Assembly (NCBI GenBank): GCA_002699125.1
Contig: PABI01000123.1
Coordinates: forward strand, 1 to 64,000
Reading direction: 5' to 3'
DNA from: Anaerolineaceae bacterium
GTDB lineage: Bacteria > Chloroflexota > Anaerolineae > Promineifilales > Promineifilaceae
Length of the DNA: 64,000 bases
The stretch's first letter is position 1. Every line of letters starts with the position of its first letter. Both the position numbers and the translations under genes were made by a program. A model generated the notes under the pieces. That model saw nothing but the letters and a program-made list of their open reading frames with translations, made no database searches and was not told the origin of the DNA. This document shows positions 1-7,341 of this stretch, piece by piece.

Positions 1-2
1 AC

Positions 3-206
3 TTGAAAAATGGTTTGTTCAAATCCGCCCCCTTATGCCTCAAAACCCTTGATTATTTTTTGGAAGATGCCTTAGGCTTAATTTTTGGGCTAATGTTTGA
101 CCAAATGGCCGTGGGCCTTGTACTGGGTATTGCCGTAGGGGCAGGAATGGGCTGCACGCTTGAACGACAGGCTCAAAAAAAAGGGGATAAGGACAAATGG
201 AACTGA
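3..206 (+). CDS. Small glycine-rich membrane protein, possibly 5'-truncated
   Basis: Short reading frame of at most 67 residues with a hydrophobic, glycine-spaced centre (about residues 25-50, containing GLIFGLMFDQ and GLVLGIAVGAG) and a charged Lys/Asp-rich tail. This is the look of small glycine-zipper membrane proteins often found beside ABC-2 exporters. Its stop overlaps the start of the downstream ATPase gene by 10 nt, which suggests translational coupling. The frame is open to the left edge and its only start here is a TTG two bases in, so the true N-terminus may lie outside. I do not recognise a named family. Moderate confidence that it is translated. Confidence 0.45.
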   Translation: MKNGLFKSAPLCLKTLDYFLEDALGLIFGLMFDQMAVGLVLGIAVGAGMGCTLERQAQKKGDKDKWN

Positions 207-1165
207 CAAATACGGCCGTTATCCAAACCAAGGGCCTCAGTAAAAATTATGACGGAGTTTCCGTACTCAATGACCTAAACCTCAACGTCCCTCAGCATTC
301 GATCTTTGGTTTTCTGGGGCCAAACGGCGCAGGTAAAACCACCACCATGAAGCTGCTGCTGGGGCTCATTAAACCTAGCAGCGGGCAGGGCACCGTTTTT
401 GGCCATGATATTGTGCATGACAGCCTGGCCATTCGCGCCCGCATTGGCTACATGCCGCAGCAGCCTCATTTTTACCCGACCATGACCGCTCGTGAAACGG
501 TGCGCTTTACGGCCCGTTTCTTCTTCAAAGGGCCACCGGCCAAAATTGAAGCGCGCGTCAATGAGGTGCTTAACCTGGTGGGATTAGCCGACAAAGCCGA
601 CCGACCGGTCAAAGGCTTCTCCGGCGGCGAGCGGCAGCGGCTGGGGCTGGCCCAGGCGCAGGTGAACTACCCGGATTTGCTCATTTTAGACGAACCGGCG
701 GCGGCACTGGACCCCATTGGACGGCACGATGTGCTGGTCGTTATGGAAAAGCTGCGCAAATATGCCACTGTGTTCTACTCCACGCATATTCTGGATGATG
801 TGCAGCAAGTGAGCGACACGGTTGCTATTTTGAATGAAGGTAAGTTGATTTCCCAGGGCCCTATCGAGCAGTTGCTCAACGGCGAAGGCAAGACGATTTA
901 CACCGTTGCCTTGCAGGGCGATCTGGCTGCGGTGCGCACGCGAGTAGAGCAAGAACCGTGGATTGAGCAAATTACGCTTCAAGGACAAAACGGGCACACC
1001 ATCTGGCAAGTGGCGGTTAAAGATGAAGCCGTGGCCGAGGCAAAATTATTGCGTCAGCTGCTGGCTGACGAACAGACCACAGTGACCGCCTTTGGGCGCA
1101 AAAAAGTAGAGCTGGAAGAAGCGTTCATGACGTTGGTAAAAGGAGCAAACGATGAGCAGCAGTAA
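197..1165 (+). CDS. ABC transporter ATP-binding protein (ABC-2 exporter type)
   Basis: Cytoplasmic ATPase subunit of an exporter, 322 residues. Walker A GPNGAGKTT is at residues 41-49, the ABC signature SGGERQR at about 142-148, Walker B LLILDEP at about 161-167, and the H-loop STH at about 195. The C-terminal 100 residues form the accessory domain usual in NosF/CcmA-like ATPases. The next gene, a membrane permease, starts inside the last 14 nt, so the two are translationally coupled and probably form one complex. The substrate cannot be told from sequence. Regulation is not visible; the preceding small membrane protein overlaps by 10 nt and likely shares the transcript. Confidence 0.93.
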   Translation: MELTNTAVIQTKGLSKNYDGVSVLNDLNLNVPQHSIFGFLGPNGAGKTTTMKLLLGLIKPSSGQGTVFGHDIVHDSLAIRARIGYMPQQPHFYPTMTARETVRFTARFFFKGPPAKIEARVNEVLNLVGLADKADRPVKGFSGGERQRLGLAQAQVNYPDLLILDEPAAALDPIGRHDVLVVMEKLRKYATVFYSTHILDDVQQVSDTVAILNEGKLISQGPIEQLLNGEGKTIYTVALQGDLAAVRTRVEQEPWIEQITLQGQNGHTIWQVAVKDEAVAEAKLLRQLLADEQTTVTAFGRKKVELEEAFMTLVKGANDEQQ

Positions 1166-1958
1166 TGCGGAATTTCAGATGGTTGTGGGAAACGGCCGTT
1201 TCCGCGGCTTTAACAATTTATTACAGCGAGAAAATCAAAAATGGTGGCCCTTGCGCCCCGCCCTGACGCGGATATTGCTGTGGGTCTTTTTGCTCAACGG
1301 GATTTTGGCGCTGTCTCTCTTTCTTTTCCCCACACTCACCGATCCAAACGGGAATCCGGTGATGGACGAAGATCCATTACAAATGAGCAGCCAGCTTTTT
1401 GCCGGGCTTGCTGCCGTGGGGCTGGCCATTGGCGTTATTGTGGCCTTGCAGGACAGTATTATCGAAGAGGTGCAGTTGGGAACGGCCGCATGGATTTTGT
1501 CTAAACCCGTCTCGCGCACCGCTTTTGTCGCCGCCAAGCTGGTGGCCAACGTCGTGGGTCTACTGTTTCTCATGGTTTTGCCGTCGGCGCTGGCAGCTTA
1601 TGGTTTGTTCTGGCTGTATGAGCCGGGCGCCTTTACCTGGCTCAACTTTGCCGGCATGATGGCCGTGGTTACGCTGCACGCCCTGTTTTATCTGACGCTA
1701 ACGCTGCTCATGGGCACGTTGACGGCCCGTCGCGGCATTTTGCTGGCGGTGACGCTGGGGTCTTTGCTGGGCGGCGGCATGGTGCCCATTAAAGCTTTGG
1801 TGCAAATTTCGCCCTGGCAGCTGCAACAAGTGGGTCTGATGATCCTTTACGATATGCCGCTGGACAGTTTGGCGTTGACGATGATTGGCGCAACGGCCGT
1901 TTGGTGTGTTGTCTTTTTTATGACGGCCGTCTGGCGCTTTGAACGCTCCGAATTTTAA
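1152..1958 (+). CDS. ABC transporter permease (ABC-2 / NosY-like)
   Basis: Integral membrane protein of 268 residues with about six hydrophobic segments (roughly residues 38-60, 86-107, 130-155, 165-190, 193-215 and 240-262). The stretch after segment two, with EEVQLGTAAWILSKPVSR, is typical of ABC-2 family permeases that pair with CcmA/NosF-like ATPases. It overlaps the ATPase gene by 14 nt. It is the membrane half of an exporter of unknown cargo. The coding region carries several ACGGCCGT palindromes. Its stop codon is the first base triplet of a perfect 12-bp inverted repeat. Confidence 0.9.
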   Translation: MSSSNAEFQMVVGNGRFRGFNNLLQRENQKWWPLRPALTRILLWVFLLNGILALSLFLFPTLTDPNGNPVMDEDPLQMSSQLFAGLAAVGLAIGVIVALQDSIIEEVQLGTAAWILSKPVSRTAFVAAKLVANVVGLLFLMVLPSALAAYGLFWLYEPGAFTWLNFAGMMAVVTLHALFYLTLTLLMGTLTARRGILLAVTLGSLLGGGMVPIKALVQISPWQLQQVGLMILYDMPLDSLALTMIGATAVWCVVFFMTAVWRFERSEF

Positions 1959-2058
1959 GTAAATGCCGGAAAGTTGCTTAAAAGACCAAAGGGCATTTAC
2001 TTATAAGGAGAACGGAAGCACACCTTGGCATTTGTTTTAAAGTTACTTTCCGTTCTCC
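1956..2058 (+). terminator. Two consecutive intergenic hairpins after the ABC operon
   Basis: First dyad: TAAGTAAATGCC (1956-1967) pairs perfectly with GGCATTTACTTA (1992-2003), 12 bp with a 24-nt loop, starting on the permease stop codon. Second dyad: GGAGAACGGAA (2007-2017) pairs perfectly with TTCCGTTCTCC (2048-2058), 11 bp with a 30-nt loop. Neither is followed by a clean T tract, so termination is an inference. They may instead shield the 3' end or act as a leader for the gene at 2086. Confidence 0.5.
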
Positions 2059-2085
2059 ACTTAATACGAGAATTAGAGGTGGAAC

Positions 2086-2679
2086 ATGAAACAAAACAGA
2101 ATGACCTTTAGCCATGCCTTTGCCGAAGTTAGTGCCAGTTCCGCTGGCGGTGCACCCTTCCTGATTGCTTATGGGGCTACTTTTCTTATCAGTGGTATCT
2201 TGTCGTTTGTGCTGCCGGAGGAAACGGCCGCACTCATCGTGCTGTTCCAGGGGGGCGTGGCTTTACCGTTTGCCTTTTGGCTGGAACGCCGCATGGGCTG
2301 GGGACGCATGGCCGCCGACAATCCACTGCGAGCGCTGTCTGTCCAGTTGGCGGTTTCCCAGGCGCTGGCCCTGCCCGCTTTGATCGTCGCTTTTAACCTG
2401 AATCCCCGCTCCATCCCGGTCATTCTGGCCGGATTGGGTGGCGTACATTTTCTGCCATATGCCTGGCTGCATCGTACAAAGCTGTACACGGCGTTGGCGG
2501 TGGCTATCTCTTTTGGTGCGTTTGGGCTACAGCTGCTTTTGGGACCGACGGCGTTTCACATCAATTTGTTTTATGTGGGCGCAGTTTACTGGCTGGCGGC
2601 ACCCTTTGTGTACCGTCATGCGGCGCAGTTTGCGAAAGGGGAAGGCCAAACGGCAGCGGTCTCTTTTCCGGAGCCTTAA
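2086..2679 (+). CDS. Multi-pass membrane protein (DUF7010-like)
   Basis: 197 residues with six hydrophobic segments (about 22-44, 47-66, 85-105, 110-128, 134-152, 155-175) and a basic, Ala-rich tail. The N-terminal FAEVSASSAGGAPFLIAYG stretch and overall plan resemble the DUF7010 family of uncharacterised membrane proteins; that assignment is from memory of the family and is tentative. A GAGGTGG ribosome site lies just before the ATG, which supports this start. It sits between an ABC exporter and a CPBP-type protease, all on the plus strand with short spacers. No function can be named. Confidence 0.75.
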   Translation: MKQNRMTFSHAFAEVSASSAGGAPFLIAYGATFLISGILSFVLPEETAALIVLFQGGVALPFAFWLERRMGWGRMAADNPLRALSVQLAVSQALALPALIVAFNLNPRSIPVILAGLGGVHFLPYAWLHRTKLYTALAVAISFGAFGLQLLLGPTAFHINLFYVGAVYWLAAPFVYRHAAQFAKGEGQTAAVSFPEP

Positions 2680-2747
2680 TTGGACTTCATCTTGTATCCA
2701 GCAGAAGCTTTAATCAACTGTGCTTCACCGAATCAATGAGGTAAACC

Positions 2748-3548
2748 ATGCGTATTTGGCGGCGACACAAAGTTACGACCTTTTTTTTATTAACCTTTGT
2801 GATCTCCTGGGCAATATGGTGGCCAACGGCCGTTTTAGAACTTGATAATGACGTGATGCTAATTTTAGGGACGTTTGGGCCGACGGCGGCGGCTTTGGGA
2901 TTAACGACCGCTGCGGAGGGCAAAGCCGGGTTACGAGAAATTTGGCGGCGGCTCTGGCTGTGGCGCGTGGGGTTGGGTTGGTACTTGTTTAGCTTGGGGG
3001 GAACGGCCGTAATTGTGTTCGTTGCCCTGTGGCTGTATAGGCTGGGCGGCGGTGGCGCAAACTTCGTTTTCAATGATCTTTCACAATGGTATTTAATCAT
3101 TCCAATCTTCTTCTACGTGCTGTTTTTCAGTGTTTTAGGCGAAGAAATAGGCTGGCGTGGCTATGCTCTGCCCCGGCTGCAAGCCCGGTACGGCTCATTG
3201 CCTGCCAGCCTGATCATAGGCTTCATCTGGGGTGCCTGGCATTTGCCGCTGTTTTGGCTGCCCGGCAACTTCCATCAGACGATACCGTTGTCCCTGTTCC
3301 TGCTGCAAAGCGTGGCGCTGGCCATCATTTACACCTGGCTTTACAACCAAACAAACGGCAGTTTGCTCATCGCTCACCTGTTTCACGCCGCCAGTAACGT
3401 CACACTAGGGGTGCTGCCGGTATTGCCCGCAGACACTGGTGGTGACTTGATCCCGCTCTGGATTACCGTTGCCCTCTTGTCAGTTTTGACAATTGTTGTA
3501 GCAATCCCATTGAGCCGGACGCCGGTGCCACTAATCCGGCAACCATGA
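2748..3548 (+). CDS. CPBP family intramembrane glutamic endopeptidase
   Basis: 266-residue membrane protein of the CAAX protease/bacteriocin-processing (Abi) family. The diagnostic motif EEIGWRG (EExxxR; Glu132, Glu133, Arg137) is intact, followed by the second motif FIWGAWHLPLFW with His165 and a third segment HLFHAASN. About eight hydrophobic segments surround them. Family members cleave within or next to the membrane or act in self-immunity; the substrate here is unknown. Preceded by a short spacer after the DUF7010-like gene. Contrast the second CPBP-like gene at 16020, which has lost the catalytic motif. Confidence 0.9.
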   Translation: MRIWRRHKVTTFFLLTFVISWAIWWPTAVLELDNDVMLILGTFGPTAAALGLTTAAEGKAGLREIWRRLWLWRVGLGWYLFSLGGTAVIVFVALWLYRLGGGGANFVFNDLSQWYLIIPIFFYVLFFSVLGEEIGWRGYALPRLQARYGSLPASLIIGFIWGAWHLPLFWLPGNFHQTIPLSLFLLQSVALAIIYTWLYNQTNGSLLIAHLFHAASNVTLGVLPVLPADTGGDLIPLWITVALLSVLTIVVAIPLSRTPVPLIRQP

Positions 3549-3651
3549 TAGATTCGCTGCCAACTTTTTCACATCATCCGCCTGAACAGGGATTTGTAAC
3601 AGATTGCTCCCTTAAGCGAATGCGAGATTGAGGATTTTAGGAGAGATACTT

Positions 3652-3894
3652 ATGAAAATTGGTTTAACGGGGACGGTCGAGAAACGGCCGTATCCATCTT
3701 CTTCCTGGATAGTTTTAGCATTGCCCGCCCTCATTATTTTTGTGGGGGTAAATCTGCTGCTTTGGCAGAGTCAACTCGGCCGGGTAATCTTGCTGTTGGC
3801 GAAAGTAGCCATCCATCTGATCCCGCCTTTCATTTGGTTGGGGGGTGGAGCCATTGTGGCCCTTTGGCTTCTGGTATTGAGGCGGGTGTGGTAG
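3652..3894 (+). CDS. Small two-segment membrane protein
   Basis: 80 residues from the ATG at 3652. AGGAGAG lies about 7 nt upstream, so this start is preferred over an upstream in-frame one at 3628. Two hydrophobic segments (about residues 18-38 and 46-72), a short basic tail, and no recognisable family. It carries one ACGGCCGT (Lys-Arg-Pro frame). Its function is unknown. Confidence 0.6.
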   Translation: MKIGLTGTVEKRPYPSSSWIVLALPALIIFVGVNLLLWQSQLGRVILLLAKVAIHLIPPFIWLGGGAIVALWLLVLRRVW

Positions 3895-3997
3895 CCGATG
3901 ACGAGGTAAGAGAAGCCGCGGCCGTTACCGCTCATTTTGAAACGATCACTTACCACATTTATTTGCCCATCGTCGAACATTGAACGGGCTAAAACAG

Positions 3998-4393
3998 TTA
4001 CATACCGCGCAGCATGGCCGCGGACCAGTGGGCAAAAATGAGTCCCCATAGCAGGAAGAGATCAATAATAATCGGTATGATGACCCAGGAACTGAGAAAA
4101 AGAAGGTAAAGAGCAAGGGAGGCGATGCTGCCAATCCCCACCAACACACCCCACCACTCGGCCGGAAATAGCCAGCCAAACAGCGCCATGATGGCTGCCA
4201 AAAAACAAACGCCGGCAATCACCGACAGCAGTTTGGTGACGTTGGCTGTCCCCTCGCCCGCCAGATGCAGGCTGACCTGGGTATCGGTGGCGAAGGGCCA
4301 CAAAATCCACGCTTTACCCGCCGGTGCCGGTACAATGGCCGTCAGAGCAAAGTGTGCCCCGGCCAATAGTAAAAGTGTCACTAGAAATTTCAT
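3998..4393 (-). CDS. Four-segment membrane protein, unknown
   Basis: 131 residues from the ATG at 4393 (AAGGCGAG upstream). The longer in-frame extension to 4492 would run through an inverted repeat and reads as non-coding, so I reject it. Hydrophobic segments lie at about residues 2-20, 52-72, 76-97 and 100-122. It follows another small four-segment membrane protein (4520-4915) on the same strand, separated by a long hairpin, and the two may be a pair. I do not recognise the family. Confidence 0.65.
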   Translation of the reverse strand: MKFLVTLLLLAGAHFALTAIVPAPAGKAWILWPFATDTQVSLHLAGEGTANVTKLLSVIAGVCFLAAIMALFGWLFPAEWWGVLVGIGSIASLALYLLFLSSWVIIPIIIDLFLLWGLIFAHWSAAMLRGM

Positions 4394-4410
4394 AGTTCTC
4401 GCCTTAGAAT

Positions 4411-4503
4411 CTATCCGAAAAGCCACAGAGGAAAAAGAGAAAATAGAGAGCTTGAGACCAATCTCAAAAATCTCTGTGAACTCTGTGGCCAATATTCGGA
4501 TAG
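4411..4503. repeat. Long intergenic inverted repeat
   Basis: CTATCCGAA (4411-4419) and GCCACAGAG (4422-4430) are mirrored by CTCTGTGGC (4481-4489) and TTCGGATAG (4495-4503), giving a two-block stem. The interior has shorter AGAG/CTCT complements. It lies between two minus-strand membrane-protein genes. It belongs with the other A-rich, repetitive-word hairpins listed in the uronate island. Role unknown: attenuator, mRNA end or REP-like element. Confidence 0.7.
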
Positions 4504-4519
4504 GTACTTAACTTAAAGG

Positions 4520-4915
4520 TCATCCGGTGGGCTGAGCCACAGGCGGCCAGTTGAAGATCAGCAGCGCGGCAAAGAGCAGCAGGTTGAATAGTAGTGCAGA
4601 AATGACGGGGGGACTCGCCGGATTGGTCCAAAACAGGAGCAAGCCCACGGTAGAAACGGCCGCAGCCACCAGCGCCACCGTCCGCCACCAATCCGTCAGA
4701 CGATACAGACCGATGGCAACGGCCGTAAACCCCACAAGCGCCGCCAGCCAGATGAGACTGCCCATCCCTTTGGCCAGCCAACCATCGCCCAGTAGCCAGG
4801 AGCGGGTAGTTTGTCCCCAATCAGCTATGCCTAGCAGGGGAACCAGAAACAAAATATGGCCAACACCGTGGGCACCAACAACAACTGCCACAATCAAACG
4901 CATCCAATTTGACAT
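4520..4915 (-). CDS. Four-segment membrane protein, unknown
   Basis: 131 residues from the second in-frame ATG (4915), which has GGAG about 8 nt upstream; the ATG at 4927 has no ribosome site. Hydrophobic segments fall at about residues 6-30, 50-72, 78-98 and 102-123. The start MRLIVAVVVGAHGVGHILFLVPLLG is characteristic of a set of uncharacterised small membrane proteins. It lies just downstream of the large hydrolase gene (4942-7275), with 26 nt between, so it is probably co-transcribed with it. Confidence 0.65.
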   Translation of the reverse strand: MSNWMRLIVAVVVGAHGVGHILFLVPLLGIADWGQTTRSWLLGDGWLAKGMGSLIWLAALVGFTAVAIGLYRLTDWWRTVALVAAAVSTVGLLLFWTNPASPPVISALLFNLLLFAALLIFNWPPVAQPTG

Positions 4916-4941
4916 GTCTTTCTCCAAAATCTTGCTATCGT

Positions 4942-7275
4942 TTATTGCTTTACAAATCCAATCTCGTCCAGATACACGGCACCGCCCTGTTCACCAACAA
5001 AAAGGAAACGAACGGCCGTAATCTGCTCCGGTTGAAAAGCGGCATCTACAGTCTGGAAGGCAGACAAAGGCAGCACGTAGGTTTGCAGCACCCGTTCGTA
5101 AGGCGTTTGCACGTTAATCTTGTCAAATCCCAGCACCGGTTCAATCCAGTCTGCTTTGAGAATATGGGCCGGCAGCGGTGGGTGAATAGCGCCAAACTGT
5201 GACAATGGCAGGCGCACTGTTGTGTTTACGGCCGTTTCCAGTTCCACCATCACCTCCAACGGCAGCGGCTCATCACTCGCGCTGGTTAAGGCAAAAGTCA
5301 AATCATCCTGTCCGGTTAGTGCCCATTCGCGCATAGTTTCCGGCGGTAGTTTCAGGCTGTACATTGGTTCAGCGCCAGCTTCCCAGATGAGGTGCAGCGC
5401 CAGGTTGCCCTGCGAGCTTTCCCCATCGCGCAGCAGCAGTCGTTCCCGTTTCCAGGTGGCAAAATCGGTGGCGGTAGCTATGGCTCCGGTCAGCGTTACG
5501 TTTTTTGATTGGCCGCCCCGCGTGCTGGTGTCTACTGCCAGGAAGGAAGCATCTTTGTAGGTCGTCACCAGCAGATCATCCGGCAGCCAGGCGGCGGCCG
5601 TATGCGGGGCGTGGAACAGTTGGCGGTAGCCGTCCTGCTCGTTAAGCACCGCTTCCAAAAAAGCGGTAATGATGACCCTGGCCGTCTGCTGCTGCTCCTC
5701 GCTGCTGAGATAGGCTTGCCGGTTGAGCAGCGTCGAATCCATCAGCCCATAATCCCGATCGGCCCAGATGGTATTGAACTGGCCGTGATTGGCGCGGTAT
5801 AGATAAGCGACGGCGGCAAACGCATCAGGATTGTCGGCAAAGCGCACGCGGTTGTAGGTGGGGATGGCCATTGCTGTGTGTGTATCGGCATCGTGCCCGC
5901 CCACGAGCATGAGGTAGCTGGTGTCTTGCAGGATTAGGGGACGGCCGTTTGGCTTAAACTGGCCATCCGACGGGGCAATGCCCACCACGCCGCGAATGCC
6001 AAAGCCAAACTCGTCGGAATCCGCCACTCGCGTAACCGGCGGGTAAGGGCGGGTGTTGAGCAGAGCAGCGTGGGTCACCGCCTCGCCGCCGCGCGAATGA
6101 CCAATCAGGGCCACGCGGCTCAAATCGACCTGTCCGTAGAAACGGTTTTCTGGCGTCTCGTTCCAGGTGCGCCACTGCTGCAAATGTTTGAGCAGCAGCC
6201 AGCCGCGCAGCGGCATTTCCGCACCGCCGGCATCGGCCAGCATGTAGCCATTGAGGAAGTTTTCATCCACGGAAACGGCAATCATGCCCCGGCTGGCCAG
6301 ATGTTCCCCCAGGTAAGCGTAGCCAGGGTCAGAAAAGTGGGCCATGCTGTGGTTGCCATGCACGATAAGCACCAGCGGAAACGGTCCGTTGCCTTCGGGA
6401 TACCAGACACGGCCGTTCAGCGGCAGCTGGCTAAAATCAAAGCCCCAAAACCAGTTGGCCACCGTTTCACCCAAACCGCCAAAACCGGGATAAATTGCAG
6501 TACCGTCTACCGTCGGCGTGGTTAAAGTAGCTTCGGCCCTAAATTCGTCACGCTGCTTGTCCGTGCCGCTGCCGTATGTGAGACTGTTCACGCTGTACGG
6601 ACCGGGCAGGCCGGGATTTTCCAGCGTGAGCGGCGTAACGGCCGTTACCGGCGTCAGTTCTGCTCGGGCCAGATAGTCATCTGTACCTCGATAGAGCAGC
6701 CAGCCTACAGCCAAACTGTTGAGCAGCAAAGCCGTGCCCAGCAAAACCAGCCGCCCCCGTTGGCCGCGGACCGGCATTCGGGCCACATTGACCAGAGCGC
6801 CGCTAACGGCGATGGGCCAGATCACAAGCTGGGTAGATGGGGGTAGGCCGACGTTGTTGAAGATGGTTTCCGGGAAGAGGTGACGGCCGTACAAGAACAG
6901 CCCCACTGCCAGCAACCGCCCGATTTGGTTTTGGGGGATGGCAAGTAACAGATGATACGGCCGTTCCCACTTTAAGCGGCGCAAAACAAAACCCACAATT
7001 TTCCAGAGCAGCGTCAAAATGCCGTCCCCTGCAGAAACAAAGGCAAAGCCGAGGAAGCCAAACAGCAGCAGATTCCAGGGCATGGGCAAAAGCCGCTGTT
7101 CATATCCGGCCAGCATCGACGCGAGCACGGTGCCCCACAGGGCCCCGCTGCCCAGCCCGCAGAGGAGTGCCCGCCAGAGTTTGGTTTCAGCCGTGAGCCA
7201 GCGGCGCGAACCGGGTTCGGCCAGGCTCTGTGCCGGGCCGGGAATGGGAGTTACAGAGGGGGTAGAAGAAGCCAT
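4942..7275 (-). CDS. Membrane-anchored alpha/beta hydrolase (PAF-acetylhydrolase/dienelactone hydrolase-like)
   Basis: 777 residues. The N-terminal 210 residues hold about five hydrophobic segments; a hydrolase domain of the alpha/beta fold follows (about 270-570). It contains LVLIVHGNHSM (oxyanion region) and the nucleophile elbow GHSRGGE (serine in G-x-S-x-G), and a later NHGQFN that may supply the catalytic His. The last 200 residues are beta-rich and end in a jelly-roll-like segment (TAVRFLFVGEQGGAVYLDEIGFV). Likely an extracytoplasmic lipase/esterase tethered to the membrane. The substrate is unknown. The ribosome site is weak (AAGGA about 13 nt away), so the start is less sure than the frame. 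Confidence 0.8.
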   Translation of the reverse strand: MASSTPSVTPIPGPAQSLAEPGSRRWLTAETKLWRALLCGLGSGALWGTVLASMLAGYEQRLLPMPWNLLLFGFLGFAFVSAGDGILTLLWKIVGFVLRRLKWERPYHLLLAIPQNQIGRLLAVGLFLYGRHLFPETIFNNVGLPPSTQLVIWPIAVSGALVNVARMPVRGQRGRLVLLGTALLLNSLAVGWLLYRGTDDYLARAELTPVTAVTPLTLENPGLPGPYSVNSLTYGSGTDKQRDEFRAEATLTTPTVDGTAIYPGFGGLGETVANWFWGFDFSQLPLNGRVWYPEGNGPFPLVLIVHGNHSMAHFSDPGYAYLGEHLASRGMIAVSVDENFLNGYMLADAGGAEMPLRGWLLLKHLQQWRTWNETPENRFYGQVDLSRVALIGHSRGGEAVTHAALLNTRPYPPVTRVADSDEFGFGIRGVVGIAPSDGQFKPNGRPLILQDTSYLMLVGGHDADTHTAMAIPTYNRVRFADNPDAFAAVAYLYRANHGQFNTIWADRDYGLMDSTLLNRQAYLSSEEQQQTARVIITAFLEAVLNEQDGYRQLFHAPHTAAAWLPDDLLVTTYKDASFLAVDTSTRGGQSKNVTLTGAIATATDFATWKRERLLLRDGESSQGNLALHLIWEAGAEPMYSLKLPPETMREWALTGQDDLTFALTSASDEPLPLEVMVELETAVNTTVRLPLSQFGAIHPPLPAHILKADWIEPVLGFDKINVQTPYERVLQTYVLPLSAFQTVDAAFQPEQITAVRFLFVGEQGGAVYLDEIGFVKQ

Positions 7276-7295
7276 CAGGTTATAAAATTCCTTGT

Positions 7296-7327
7296 GGAGA
7301 CTGGTGCCGGTGTTGGAACCAGTCTCC
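7296..7327 (-). terminator. Intercistronic hairpin
   Basis: GGAGACTGGT (7296-7305) pairs perfectly with ACCAGTCTCC (7318-7327), with a 12-nt loop. It lies between the LRR lipoprotein and the downstream hydrolase on the minus strand. No T tract follows on the minus strand, so an mRNA-processing or attenuation role is as likely as termination. Confidence 0.55.
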
Positions 7328-7341
7328 CAAAAATGGATCCG

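Noticed and set aside
11..30. GTTCAAATCCGCC near the left edge as a tRNA T-arm
   Set aside because: Flanking bases do not pair as a T stem, and no acceptor or anticodon arm is present.
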